The notes under the pieces are model-generated. The model was not told the origin of the DNA, made no database searches, and worked only from the letters and a program-made list of their open reading frames with translations. From Bacillota bacterium (GTDB taxonomy: Bacteria > Bacillota > Clostridia > Oscillospirales > Ruminococcaceae), in assembly GCA_023460035.1 (NCBI GenBank), contig JAEWRN010000023.1:62001-126000 (forward strand): DNA of 64,000 nt, read 5' to 3'. Positions 1-8,029 of the stretch are shown here, piece after piece. The position numbers and the translations under genes are program-made. How positions within the stretch are numbered: position 1 is the stretch's first letter; every line of letters starts with the position of its first letter.

Positions 1-864
1 GGCGATTTGCTGGAAGCGGTGATGGAAAAGCTCGATTTTGGCGAAGGGGCCGAAGAAGAGCCCGACCGTGTGCCGGTTGCGGTGATTGGCCGCCCGAACG
101 TCGGCAAATCAAGCCTGATCAACCACATCTTGGGCGAAAACCGCATGATTGTGGCAAACGAGGCGGGTACAACCCGTGACGCGGTGGACGCCGATGTGGA
201 CAATGCCTATGGCAAGTTTACCTTTATTGATACGGCGGGCCTGCGCCGCAAGGGCAAGGTGGAGGACGGCGTAGAGCGCTATGCCGTGCTGCGCAGCCTT
301 GCCGCGGTAGAGCGTGCCCGTGTGTGTGTGATTTTAATCGATGCGCTGGACGGCTTCACCGAGCAGGATTCAAAGGTGGCAGGCTTTGCACACGAGCAGG
401 GTAAAGCCTGCATCATTGCGGTAAACAAGTGGGACGCCGTCGAAAAAGATGACAAGACGATGGATAAAATGCGCAAAAAGCTGGAGGGCGATTTCAGCTT
501 CATGTCCTATGCGCCCATTGTTTTTATCAGCGCCGAAACCGGCCAGCGGGTGGACCGCCTGTTTGAGCTGATTCAGTATGTGGACGAGCAGAACGCGATG
601 CGGGTAACCACCGGCATGCTGAACGATCTGCTTGCGCAGGCCACGGCGCGGGTGCAGCCGCCGTCAGATAAGGGCAAGCGGCTGAAAATTTACTATATGA
701 CGCAGGTTTCTACCCGCCCGCCCACCTTTGTGGCGTTTGTCAACTCCAAACAGCTGTTCCATTTTTCGTACCAGCGTTACCTTGAAAACCAGATTCGTGC
801 AACCTTTGGGCTGGAGGGTACCCCGGTGCGCATTCTCTCGCGCGAGAGAGGCGAGGGCAAGTAG
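1..864 (+). CDS. der: Ribosome biogenesis GTPase Der (5' end outside window)
   Basis: Der (EngA) is a tandem-GTPase protein needed for maturation of the 50S ribosomal subunit. The reading frame is open from base 1, so the first GTPase domain lies upstream and only the second GTPase domain and the C-terminal KH-like domain are seen. Visible motifs are the P-loop GRPNVGKSS (about residue 30 of the visible part), the G3 motif DTAG followed by the Der-typical LRRKGKVEDGVE, and the G4 motif NKWD. The C-terminal third carries the basic KH-like segment and ends in a charged tail. plsY follows 63 bases downstream, as is usual in Firmicutes. Confidence 0.96.
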   Translation, partial: GDLLEAVMEKLDFGEGAEEEPDRVPVAVIGRPNVGKSSLINHILGENRMIVANEAGTTRDAVDADVDNAYGKFTFIDTAGLRRKGKVEDGVERYAVLRSLAAVERARVCVILIDALDGFTEQDSKVAGFAHEQGKACIIAVNKWDAVEKDDKTMDKMRKKLEGDFSFMSYAPIVFISAETGQRVDRLFELIQYVDEQNAMRVTTGMLNDLLAQATARVQPPSDKGKRLKIYYMTQVSTRPPTFVAFVNSKQLFHFSYQRYLENQIRATFGLEGTPVRILSRERGEGK

Positions 865-927
865 ATTTTTTTGCAGCCATATGGTACAGTAATGGTACAT
901 TAAAAAGCTCAAAAGGGGGAGTTGTTT

Positions 928-1581
928 ATGGTATTGTTGGCGGGGGTTCTGGCAGCGCTTTGCGCATATCTGCTGGGCAGCCTTAGTTTTGCAGTTATTG
1001 TTTCCCGTTTGTTTTACCATAAAGATATTCGGCAGTTTGGCAGTGGCAACGCCGGCATGACGAACATTCTGCGCACCTTTGGCAAAGGGGCCGCAGCGGG
1101 TGTGCTGACCGGTGATGTACTAAAAGGTACGGCAAGTGTGCTGCTGGGGCGGTTGTTCTTTAGCCTGCTGGTGCCGGATGTTGCGATGCTTTACGGTGCT
1201 TACATCGCGGCTATTGCGGCACTGCTGGGGCATTTGTTCCCGTTGTATTTCGGGTTTAAGGGCGGCAAGGGCATCTCGGTCGTCACCGGCGCGGTGTTTG
1301 CAATCAAACCGCCCATCATCATTGCGCTGATTCTGGTTTTTCTTGCGATGGTAATGATTACCCGTATCGTTTCACTGTCCTCTATTACTGTGGCGGCGCT
1401 GTACCCGGTGTTTACCTTCGTCTACTTTACCCTTTGGGGTAACGGTGAGGGTATGCCGTGGCTGAACACACTGTTTGCCGCGATACTCGGCGGTATTATT
1501 ATTTATATGCACCGCGCAAATATCAAGCGGCTGCGCAACGGCACTGAGTATAAGTTTGGCGAAAAGAAAAAAGAACCTTAA
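928..1581 (+). CDS. plsY: Acyl-phosphate:glycerol-3-phosphate acyltransferase PlsY
   Basis: PlsY moves the acyl group from acyl-phosphate to glycerol-3-phosphate, the first committed step of phospholipid synthesis, in the cytoplasmic membrane. The protein of 217 residues has about five hydrophobic segments. It carries the family motifs GSGNAGMTN near residue 33 and GHLFPLYFGFKGGKG near residue 107, which form the phosphate-binding and active site. I chose ATG 928, which follows the SD AGGGGGA at a normal distance; the in-frame TTG at 922 is too close to it. A strong intrinsic terminator follows the gene. Confidence 0.96.
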   Translation: MVLLAGVLAALCAYLLGSLSFAVIVSRLFYHKDIRQFGSGNAGMTNILRTFGKGAAAGVLTGDVLKGTASVLLGRLFFSLLVPDVAMLYGAYIAAIAALLGHLFPLYFGFKGGKGISVVTGAVFAIKPPIIIALILVFLAMVMITRIVSLSSITVAALYPVFTFVYFTLWGNGEGMPWLNTLFAAILGGIIIYMHRANIKRLRNGTEYKFGEKKKEP

Positions 1582-1593
1582 AAAATAACTAGC

Positions 1594-1637
1594 ACGGGCC
1601 TGCTGCTGGGCTTTCGGCAGCAGGCCCGTTTATTTTT
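1594..1637 (+). terminator. Intrinsic terminator after plsY
   Basis: A 13-bp perfect stem (1594-1606 with 1617-1629) with a 10-base loop is followed by a T-rich run to 1637. It separates der-plsY from the symporter gene, whose SD begins at the end of the T-run. Confidence 0.9.
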
Positions 1638-1650
1638 AGGAGTGTTTGTA

Positions 1651-3018
1651 TTGGAAACGATCAACAGGTTGGTCGCCCTGGGCAACAGCTTTTTGTGGGA
1701 TTTTGCGCTGCTGTTTTTGCTTTGCGGTACCGGTATCTTTTTCACAGTGAAATTGGGCTTTGTGCAGGTGCGATTTTTTAAAGACGGCCTGCGGCGCGTA
1801 TTTGGCAACATTCGTCTGCGGGGCGATAAGGCCGGCGCGTCCGGCATGAGCTCGTTTCAGTCGCTAGCCACCGCGGTGGCGGCGCAGGTGGGTACCGGCA
1901 ACATTGCGGGCGCCGCAACGGCCATTGCCTCCGGCGGGCCGGGGGCAATTTTTTGGATGTGGCTTTCGGCCTTCTTTGGCATGGCGACTATCTTTGCAGA
2001 GGCAACGCTGGCGCAGACCTATAAAAAGACGGTGGATGGCGAGGTGACCGGCGGGCCGGTCTATTATATCCGCGCGCGCTTTACCGGCAGGTTTGGCAAG
2101 CTGCTGGCGGGCTTTTTTTCAGTTGCCATCATTGTCGCGCTGGGCTTTATGGGCAACATGGTACAGTCCAACTCAATCAGCGACGCTTTTGGCACGGCCT
2201 TTGGCACGCCGCCGCTGGTTGTGGGCATTGTGGTTGCGCTGCTTGCCGCGTTGATTTTTTGGGGTGGCAAGGGCCGCATTGCCGCGGCGACTGAAAAAAT
2301 CGTGCCGGTGATGGCGCTGTTTTATGTGCTTGGCGGTGCCGTGGTGCTGGCGCTGAACGCAAGGCAGATACCAACTGCATTTGAGCAGATTTTTGTCATG
2401 GCGTTTCGCCCGCAGTCGATGCTTGGCGGTGCCATTGGTGTTACGGTGCAAAAAGCGGTGCGCTATGGGGTGGCGCGTGGCCTGTTTTCAAACGAAGCGG
2501 GCATGGGCTCCACCCCGCATGCCCATGCGCTTGCAAAGGTGCAGCATCCCTGCGAGCAGGGCGTTGTGGCGATGATTGGGGTGTTTATTGACACCTTCAT
2601 CATCCTCACCATGACAACGCTGGTTATTTTGACAACCGGGGCACTGGGCAGCGGCGAAACCGGTGCGGCACTTGCCCAAAACGCGTTTGGCCTTGCTTTT
2701 GGGCGGTTTGGCAGCATTTTTATTGCCATTTGCATGTTGTTTTTTGCGTTTTCTACTATTTTGGGCTGGTACTTCTTTGGCGAAGTGAACGTGAAATACC
2801 TGTTTGGCAAAAAGGCGGTAAAAATTTATTCGGTGCTGGTGCCGCTGTTCATTGTGGCAGGCAGCCTGATGAAGGTGCAGATGGTGTGGAATCTTTCGGA
2901 CCTGTTCAATGGGCTGATGGTGATCCCCAACCTGTTTGCAGTGCTGGCGCTGACCGGTGTCGTATCGCAAAAGTACCGGGAATACCGCGCAAAACAGAAA
3001 CAGGACGTGCAGAAGTAA
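1651..3018 (+). CDS. Sodium:alanine/glycine symporter (AGCS family)
   Basis: AGCS proteins import alanine or glycine together with Na+ (or H+). The protein of 455 residues is almost entirely membrane segments, about ten, separated by short basic loops. It carries the family signatures GTGNIAGAATAI near residue 87 and NEAGMGSTPHAHA near residue 285, the latter part of the substrate and sodium site. The SD AGGAG at 1638-1642 sets the TTG at 1651 as start; the GTG at 1642 overlaps the SD and is unlikely. It stands alone between two terminators. Substrate choice between alanine and glycine cannot be read from the sequence; a glycine cleavage operon is found at 40 kb. Confidence 0.93.
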   Translation: METINRLVALGNSFLWDFALLFLLCGTGIFFTVKLGFVQVRFFKDGLRRVFGNIRLRGDKAGASGMSSFQSLATAVAAQVGTGNIAGAATAIASGGPGAIFWMWLSAFFGMATIFAEATLAQTYKKTVDGEVTGGPVYYIRARFTGRFGKLLAGFFSVAIIVALGFMGNMVQSNSISDAFGTAFGTPPLVVGIVVALLAALIFWGGKGRIAAATEKIVPVMALFYVLGGAVVLALNARQIPTAFEQIFVMAFRPQSMLGGAIGVTVQKAVRYGVARGLFSNEAGMGSTPHAHALAKVQHPCEQGVVAMIGVFIDTFIILTMTTLVILTTGALGSGETGAALAQNAFGLAFGRFGSIFIAICMLFFAFSTILGWYFFGEVNVKYLFGKKAVKIYSVLVPLFIVAGSLMKVQMVWNLSDLFNGLMVIPNLFAVLALTGVVSQKYREYRAKQKQDVQK

Positions 3019-3044
3019 GCTGTGCGAATTATAATTATTATAAT

Positions 3045-3090
3045 AAAAGCGTTGGCACCTTGCCAAAAAACAAGGTGCCAACGCTTTTAT
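3045..3090. terminator. Symmetric terminator after the AGCS symporter
   Basis: An 18-bp perfect inverted repeat (3045-3062 with 3071-3088) is flanked by A-rich sequence on the left and TTTTATTT on the right, so it can stop transcription of the symporter gene and, from the other side, of rpmB. Confidence 0.9.
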
Positions 3091-3112
3091 TTCGTGATAA
3101 CGGGGCAAATAG

Positions 3113-3146
3113 CAAAAAAATGCCGCCTGAAACCAGGCGGCATTTT
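3113..3146 (-). terminator. Intrinsic terminator of rpmB
   Basis: On the minus strand a 13-bp stem (3134-3146 with 3117-3129, loop of 4) leads into a run of seven T (A on the plus strand, 3114-3120). It lies 10 bases past the rpmB stop codon. Confidence 0.88.
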
Positions 3147-3156
3147 AATGTAGAGT

Positions 3157-3345
3157 TTAGACAGCCCGGGTAACCTTGCCGGAACGCAGGCAACGGGTGC
3201 AGGCGTAGATATATTTAGGGGAGCCATCTACAATCGCCTTTACTCTTTTTACGTTCGGCTTCCAAGTACGGTTGGAACGCCGATGCGAGTGGGAAACCTG
3301 AATGCCGAATGACATCCCTTTTCCACAGCAATCACACTTTGCCAT
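3157..3345 (-). CDS. rpmB: 50S ribosomal protein L28
   Basis: L28 is a small protein of the large ribosomal subunit. At 62 residues it has the usual length and starts MAKCDCCGKG. It is the zinc-binding (C+) form: cysteines near residues 4-7 pair with the C-terminal CTRC, which together can hold one Zn2+. The start is the ATG read from 3345, nine bases after the GGAGG SD; the GTG at 3354 lies within the SD. The gene is monocistronic with its own strong promoter and terminator and is divergent from the M50 protease gene. Confidence 0.97.
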   Translation of the reverse strand: MAKCDCCGKGMSFGIQVSHSHRRSNRTWKPNVKRVKAIVDGSPKYIYACTRCLRSGKVTRAV

Positions 3346-3378
3346 CTTCTGCACCTCCTCAGTTCAAGTCACTGTAAT

Positions 3379-3407
3379 ATAATAGCAAACCGGGCGGCAA
3401 AATGCAA
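3379..3407 (-). promoter_or_regulatory. Sigma-A promoter of rpmB
   Basis: On the minus strand TTGCAT (3402-3407) and TATTAT (3379-3384) are 17 bases apart, about 35 bases before the rpmB start. Confidence 0.85.
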
Positions 3408-3455
3408 GCATTTTATTGAAAAAAGGCAAAACAACCGGCAAGGCGGGCTGCGTAC

Positions 3456-3484
3456 TTGTCAACCTATGGCGGAACCGGTATAAT
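3456..3484 (+). promoter_or_regulatory. Sigma-A promoter for the M50 protease-scpAB-ytfJ-rluB block
   Basis: TTGTCA (3456-3461), a 17-base spacer and a perfect TATAAT (3479-3484) form a near-consensus promoter 69 bases before the M50 gene. As no clear terminator follows until after ytfJ, it probably drives the whole scp block. Confidence 0.85.
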
Positions 3485-3552
3485 AACTAGTAAAGTTATC
3501 CCCCCCGCGTTGGGGCAGGCGCAGCCGGCCCGCTGTCGCAGAAAGAGAACCT

Positions 3553-4218
3553 ATGATTTCAAATGCAATCGACCCTTATATGCTTTTGGCGCGTGCTTTG
3601 GCCTTAATTATTGTAATCCCGGTACACGAGGCGTCCCATGCGCTGGTTGCTTACTGGCTGGGCGATTCCACGGCGCGCAACATGGGGCGCTTGTCGCTCA
3701 ACCCAATCCGCCATTTTGACCTGATGGGCAGCATCAGCCTGCTGATTATCGGCATCGGCTGGGCAAAGCCGGTGCCCATTGATGCGCGCAACTTTAAAAA
3801 CCCGCGTGCCGGCATGGCAATTTCTGCGGCGGCGGGGCCGGTGTCCAACCTGCTGCTTGCCTTTATCGCCATGGTGCTGATGAAGCTGATGCTGTTCAGC
3901 GGGTTTGGGCAAAGCTCTGCCGCGGCTTCGTACGCCTACCAGATTGTCGAGTATATCTGCATTTTAAATATTGCGCTGGGCATTTTTAATATGATGCCGT
4001 TTCCCCCGTTTGACGGCAGCCGCATTTACAGTGCCTTTTTGCCTGAAAAGCTTTATTTCGGCGTGATGCGGTATGAGCGCTATGTGTTTTTTGCGGTGCT
4101 GGCACTTTTGGTTTTCGGGGTGTTGGATGCGCCGCTGCAATATTTAAATAGTGCGGTGTTTAATGGGCTGAACTTTTTGACCGGCTGGATTAATCTGCTG
4201 TTTCAGCTTGCCCGCTGA
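3553..4218 (+). CDS. Site-2-protease-like M50 zinc metalloprotease
   Basis: A membrane-embedded metalloprotease of the YwhC/RseP-like M50B group, 221 residues with about six hydrophobic segments. The zinc motif H25-E26-x-x-H29 sits in the first membrane helix, and a distal PFPPFDGSRI near residue 152 supplies the third ligand (Asp). There is no PDZ domain, which marks the short, minimal form common in Clostridia. Its substrate is unknown. It is the first gene after a strong promoter and lies 15 bases before scpA, an arrangement often seen in Clostridia. The SD (AGAGAA) is weak. Confidence 0.93.
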   Translation: MISNAIDPYMLLARALALIIVIPVHEASHALVAYWLGDSTARNMGRLSLNPIRHFDLMGSISLLIIGIGWAKPVPIDARNFKNPRAGMAISAAAGPVSNLLLAFIAMVLMKLMLFSGFGQSSAAASYAYQIVEYICILNIALGIFNMMPFPPFDGSRIYSAFLPEKLYFGVMRYERYVFFAVLALLVFGVLDAPLQYLNSAVFNGLNFLTGWINLLFQLAR

Positions 4219-4233
4219 CAGGTAAGGAGAGCA

Positions 4234-4944
4234 ATGGAAAATCTTACGTTTCAGCTAACGGATTTTGAGGGCCCGCTGGACCTTTTGCTGCACCTCATAT
4301 CCAAAAATAAAATGAAAATCGCCGACATTGAAATTGTCAGCCTGATCGACCAGTATCTTGCCCTTGTCAACGGGCCGCAGGGCGCCAGCCTCGATGCGAC
4401 AAGCGAATTCATTGAAATGGCGGCGCGGCTGGTCTACATGAAGTCGGTGTTTTTGCTGCCCCGCAGCGAAGAGCAGGACGAACTGCGCGACGAGTTGACC
4501 GGGATGCTGGTAGAATATTCTGCCTGTAAGCGCGCAGCCGGTGCGCTGGGCGATCTGGCGCAAGGGGTTTTCCTTGCCGTGCGCGACCCAATGGAAGTTG
4601 AACTGGACCAGGAATACCGCATTCGGCATGAAGCCGCCGAGCTGGAGCGCGCCTACGGTGCAATGCTGGGGCTGGCCAAGCGGCGCGAAAAGCCCAAGGC
4701 CGCGCAGTTTGAGCCGCTGGTAGCGGCGCCGTTTGTGTCGGTGGCAAGCCGCGTTGTCTATGTGCTGCGCGGGCTGGTGCGGGGCAAGGTGCGTTATTTG
4801 TCTTCGCTGTTTCAGCGCTCGTTTGGCCGCAGCGAAAACGTGGCGACCTTTCTTGCCGTGTTAGAGCTGCTAAAGGCGGGCCGGGTGACGGTGGACGAGG
4901 ACGAGCGGCTGTTGCTGCACGCAAAACGGGAAGGCAGGGGATAA
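4234..4944 (+). CDS. scpA: Segregation and condensation protein A
   Basis: ScpA is the kleisin subunit of the SMC-ScpA-ScpB condensin that compacts and segregates the chromosome. The N-terminus contains the family motif FEGPLDLLLHLI near residue 11, followed by the SMC-neck-binding helices with MAARLVYMKS near residue 68. The C-terminal winged-helix (about 160-236) binds the SMC cap. The 236-residue length is normal. The SD AAGGAGA lies five bases before the ATG. It is followed after three bases by scpB. Confidence 0.96.
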   Translation: MENLTFQLTDFEGPLDLLLHLISKNKMKIADIEIVSLIDQYLALVNGPQGASLDATSEFIEMAARLVYMKSVFLLPRSEEQDELRDELTGMLVEYSACKRAAGALGDLAQGVFLAVRDPMEVELDQEYRIRHEAAELERAYGAMLGLAKRREKPKAAQFEPLVAAPFVSVASRVVYVLRGLVRGKVRYLSSLFQRSFGRSENVATFLAVLELLKAGRVTVDEDERLLLHAKREGRG

Positions 4945-4947
4945 GCG

Positions 4948-5544
4948 TTGGACTTAAAACAGTATAAAGCCGCGCTGGAAGCAGTGCTGTTTGCGGTGGC
5001 AGAGCCGGTTTCAACCGAAAAGCTGGCCGAGGTGCTGGGCATTGAGCCGCAGGTGGTAGAGCGCCTGTGCGGCCATTTGCAGGATGAATTTGCGGAGGAA
5101 GACCACGGCATTCAGTTGCTCAGCCTAGAGGGCCGCTGGCAATTTTCAACCAAGGCACAATTTGGCGAACAGGTCAAGGCTGCGCTGGACAAGCGCCGCA
5201 ATGTGCCGCTCACTTCCGCCGCGCTGGAGGTGCTGGCAATCATCGCTTACAACCAGCCGGTCACCCGCAGTTTTATCGAGCAGGTGCGCGGGGTGGATTC
5301 CAGCGGTGTTGTGCAGTCGTTGGCACAAAAAGGGCTGATTGAAGAAGCCGGCCGGCTGGATTTGCCGGGCAGGCCGATTGCGTTTCGCACGACCGACGGC
5401 TTTTTGCGCAGCTTTGGCCTTGCTTCGCTGGCAGAGCTGCCTGCGCTGCACGGGGACGATGTTTCCCCGCAAGAGGCGGAAGAACGCCTTGCACAGGCCG
5501 CTGCCGCGTTAGAGCAGGACGCTATGGCAGGTGACGAGCTGTGA
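4948..5544 (+). CDS. scpB: Segregation and condensation protein B
   Basis: ScpB dimers bind ScpA and complete the condensin complex. The 198-residue protein has two winged-helix domains; the second contains the conserved TSAALEVLAIIAYNQPVTR segment near residue 89. The start is the TTG at 4948, three bases after the scpA stop and after an AGGGGA SD. The Glu/Ala-rich C-terminus (about 170-198) looks disordered. Its stop overlaps the ATG of the following DUF2953 gene. Confidence 0.96.
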   Translation: MDLKQYKAALEAVLFAVAEPVSTEKLAEVLGIEPQVVERLCGHLQDEFAEEDHGIQLLSLEGRWQFSTKAQFGEQVKAALDKRRNVPLTSAALEVLAIIAYNQPVTRSFIEQVRGVDSSGVVQSLAQKGLIEEAGRLDLPGRPIAFRTTDGFLRSFGLASLAELPALHGDDVSPQEAEERLAQAAAALEQDAMAGDEL

Positions 5545-6257
5545 TGCAGGTCATCGGCACGGTGCTGCTGTGCCTGCTTGGCATAGTTGTGCTGCTGCTT
5601 TTATTGCTGCTGTTTTTGCCGGTTTGGGCCATGGTGGGGCTGCGGTATGACCAGCTCACCATTCGGGTGCGGGTGTTGTTTTTAACCTTTACGGTGTTCC
5701 CGCTGAAAGAAAAGCCGCAAAAGGAAAAAAAGCCCGCCCAAAAGGCAGAAGAAAAAAAAGAGGAACCACGCTCGCCCGGCAAACGGTTTGAGCTGGGCTT
5801 TTCAAAAATGGTGCAGCTGGCAGGGGATGCGGCGGGCATTTTTAAGCTGTTATTGGGCGCGCTGAAAGTGCGCGATATTTCCCTTACGCTGCCGCTAAAC
5901 GGGCGAGATGCCGCAGATACCGCGCTGTTTTACGGTAAATTTTCAGCGTGGTTTTACAGCGGTATTGCCGTGCTGCAAAACGCAATGGATTTGCAGTTTG
6001 ACAGCATTGAGCTCATCCCCGACTTTGCGGGCGAAAACAAGTACCGCAGAAGTTTCTATTGTAAAATAGGGGCAACACCGTTTATAATGTTAGTGATAGC
6101 CATCAAAGCACTGCGCACGCTGCAAAAAGACGGTCTGTTGCCTGGCTTTGGCCGGGCGGCAAAGCGGCGAAGCGGTGCAAACAATAAAAAGCAGAAACCA
6201 CAAGCGGGGCAGGCGGTGGCAGGTCAGCCCGGCGAAGGAGGTAACAAAAATGAGTGA
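5544..6257 (+). CDS. DUF2953 membrane-anchored protein
   Basis: This 237-residue protein starts with one long Leu-rich hydrophobic segment (about 3-28), then a very Lys/Glu-rich stretch near residues 55-80, then a soluble domain of about 150 residues and a basic tail. This is the DUF2953 family, whose members occur in spore-forming Clostridia next to scpB and ytfJ; no biochemical role is known. The ATG at 5544 overlaps the scpB stop by one base (TGATG), and the 3' end overlaps ytfJ by 8 bases, so the three are translationally coupled. A role in sporulation is an inference from neighbours only. Confidence 0.82.
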   Translation: MQVIGTVLLCLLGIVVLLLLLLLFLPVWAMVGLRYDQLTIRVRVLFLTFTVFPLKEKPQKEKKPAQKAEEKKEEPRSPGKRFELGFSKMVQLAGDAAGIFKLLLGALKVRDISLTLPLNGRDAADTALFYGKFSAWFYSGIAVLQNAMDLQFDSIELIPDFAGENKYRRSFYCKIGATPFIMLVIAIKALRTLQKDGLLPGFGRAAKRRSGANNKKQKPQAGQAVAGQPGEGGNKNE

Positions 6258-6642
6258 ACACCCATTACAAGGCCTGATGGACGTTGCGTTGCAGCGGATC
6301 AAGGACATGGTGGACAGCAATACCATCATAGGCGAGCCCATTACCATGGCGGACGGGACTTTGATTTTGCCGGTTTCCAAGGTCAGTTTCGGGTTTGCCT
6401 CCGGTGGGTCTGATTTTCCGTCCAAAACGCCCAAAGAGCTGTTTGGCGGCGGGTCCGGGGCTGGGGTTTCCATTTCTCCCATTGCTTTTTTGGTTGTGAA
6501 GGACGGCAATGTACGCATGATTCAACTGGCTTCGCAGGACGCCAGCACTGCGGACCGCATCATCAATGCGTTGCCGGAAACGCTGGATAAATTGCAGGAA
6601 CTATTTAAAAAAGACAAACCGGGAGCGGACGGGCAGAAATAA
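6250..6642 (+). CDS. ytfJ: GerW/YtfJ family sporulation protein
   Basis: The YtfJ (GerW) family is a spore protein family needed for normal germination in Bacillus and is conserved in spore-forming Clostridia. The 130-residue protein starts at ATG 6250 after the SD GAAGGAGG. It shows the typical TIIGEPI, VSFGFASGG and SISPIAFLV segments, with a central Gly-rich loop (about 60-72), and ends in a Lys/Asp-rich tail. It is the only clear sporulation marker in the window. Its presence supports a spore-forming ancestry but does not prove that the organism sporulates. Confidence 0.9.
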   Translation: MSEHPLQGLMDVALQRIKDMVDSNTIIGEPITMADGTLILPVSKVSFGFASGGSDFPSKTPKELFGGGSGAGVSISPIAFLVVKDGNVRMIQLASQDASTADRIINALPETLDKLQELFKKDKPGADGQK

Positions 6643-6665
6643 AGCGGCCCACCGCACTGCGGGCG

Positions 6666-6695
6666 GCCGTCTGCCGGTGGCAGGCGGCATTTCTG
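6666..6695 (+). terminator. Possible weak terminator between ytfJ and rluB
   Basis: A GC-rich 10-bp hairpin (6666-6675 with 6679-6688, loop of 3) is followed by ATTTCTGTGTT, a poor T-tract. It may only reduce read-through into rluB. Confidence 0.4.
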
Positions 6696-6714
6696 TGTTA
6701 AAAGGAGAGTAATT

Positions 6715-7545
6715 GTGAGAGATACAAGAATTCAAAAGGTCCTTGCCGAGCTGGGCATTTGTTCCCGCCGTGCGGCAGAAGATTTGATGCGGCAGGGCAG
6801 AGTAAAGTTAAACGGCCGCCCGGTGACGGTGGGCGATAAAATGGATACCTTGCACGACCTGCTTTCGGTGGACGGTAAAAACTACCGCATCCCCAAAAAA
6901 CAGGAATACTTTTACGAAATGCTGTATAAGCCGCGTGGTTTCATCACGACCATGTCGGACGAGCGCGGCAGAAAAAGCGTCAAAGAGCTGGTGGCAGATA
7001 TCCCGGCGCGCGTGTTCCCCATTGGGCGGTTGGACAAGGACTCCGAGGGCCTGCTGCTGTTCACGAATGACGGCGAGTTTGCCAATTTGATGATGCACCC
7101 CTCGCACGGGGTGGCAAAGCTGTACCGTGTCACGGTGCGCCCCCGTGCCAGTGAAGAGCAAATTGCGCACCTTGCGACCGGTGTGGTGCTGGACGACGGT
7201 GACAAAACACAGCCCGCCACCGTGCGTGTTGTGGTGGACGAGCCCGAGCGCACCGTGATGGAGCTTGCGATCACCGAGGGTAAAAACCGGCAGATTCGCC
7301 GCATGTGCGAAGGCGTGGGCCTGACCGTTATTCGGCTGAAACGCAGTGCCGAGGGGCCGCTAAAGCTGGGCATGCTGCAGCCGGGCAAGCACCGCCCGCT
7401 GACGAAGCAGGAGGTTGCCAGCCTGAAGGCTTCGGCTTCTAAAGCGGTGCGCAAAGAGACGACTGAAGGTGCACAGCAAAGGGCGGCGGCAGCAAAGCGC
7501 GGCCCGGTTGCCCCGCGTAAAAGCAGGGGAGGCGCGCCAAGATGA
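6715..7545 (+). CDS. rluB: 23S rRNA pseudouridine synthase RluB
   Basis: RluB makes pseudouridine in helix 89 of 23S rRNA (position 2605 in E. coli numbering). An S4 RNA-binding domain covers about residues 3-60, and the RsuA-type catalytic domain has GRLDKDSEG with the catalytic Asp107, followed by EGKNRQIRRMCE near residue 188. The C-terminal 40 residues are basic and low in complexity. The start is GTG 6715 after the SD AAAGGAGAG. It overlaps the next gene by ATGA. RluB next to scpAB is the usual Firmicutes order. Confidence 0.95.
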   Translation: MRDTRIQKVLAELGICSRRAAEDLMRQGRVKLNGRPVTVGDKMDTLHDLLSVDGKNYRIPKKQEYFYEMLYKPRGFITTMSDERGRKSVKELVADIPARVFPIGRLDKDSEGLLLFTNDGEFANLMMHPSHGVAKLYRVTVRPRASEEQIAHLATGVVLDDGDKTQPATVRVVVDEPERTVMELAITEGKNRQIRRMCEGVGLTVIRLKRSAEGPLKLGMLQPGKHRPLTKQEVASLKASASKAVRKETTEGAQQRAAAAKRGPVAPRKSRGGAPR

Positions 7546-7889
7546 TTACCATGAAGCCGGTCAGCGAGCCCGATGTAGTGGCGTTGCTGGCAAAAGGGCG
7601 TTTTGCGCAGCCGCTGGAAGGTTATGTGATGACGGACGGCACAGAATATCTTGGCTACTGCCTGTTTCGCACCGAGGGGCAAACGGTGACGGTGCTGGAT
7701 GCCGATGCGCCGGACACGATGATGCTGGACGGGCTGGTGCGTGCTGCCATTGCGAAAGCCCAAAACGAGGGCGCGCAAACCTTTTGCATTGCCCGCGACA
7801 TTGAGGCACTTGCCCGCTGGGCGCAGGTGTTTATCAAAGAGACACCGGAGCCGGTAAATATGACAAAGATTTTTGAAATATGCGATTGA
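7542..7889 (+). CDS. Small protein of unknown function, possibly GNAT-like
   Basis: A 115-residue acidic protein that I do not recognise firmly. It overlaps the rluB stop by ATGA and has an AGGGGAGG SD nine bases before ATG 7542, so it is clearly translated with rluB. The middle alternates hydrophobic strands (LGYCLFRTEG, TVTVLDAD) and a helix (about 67-82), a pattern that recalls the core of a reduced GNAT acetyltransferase, but no acetyl-CoA-binding R/Q-x-x-G-x-G/A loop is present. It may be a degenerate or structural GNAT relative. Function unknown. Confidence 0.7.
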   Translation: MITMKPVSEPDVVALLAKGRFAQPLEGYVMTDGTEYLGYCLFRTEGQTVTVLDADAPDTMMLDGLVRAAIAKAQNEGAQTFCIARDIEALARWAQVFIKETPEPVNMTKIFEICD

Positions 7890-7906
7890 TTTTGGCTAAT
7901 TTTGTG

Positions 7907-7935
7907 TTGTGATTTTTTTGTCAAAATGATATAAT
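7907..7935 (+). promoter_or_regulatory. Promoter of the carboxyltransferase operon
   Basis: TTGTGA (7907-7912), 17 bases, TATAAT (7930-7935). It lies about 95 bases before the first gene of the operon in an AT-rich stretch. Confidence 0.75.
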
Positions 7936-8029
7936 AATTCTAATTTCGGTTATTTTATGCGTTCCCCGCAATCTGCAGCGCACAGGCAGCGGAGGACAGC
8001 CGAATATATTTTGAGCAGGAGGGCTGTAC

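Noticed and set aside
880..900. Two copies of TGGTACA between der and plsY
   Set aside because: Only seven bases each; no promoter or regulator context. Probably chance.
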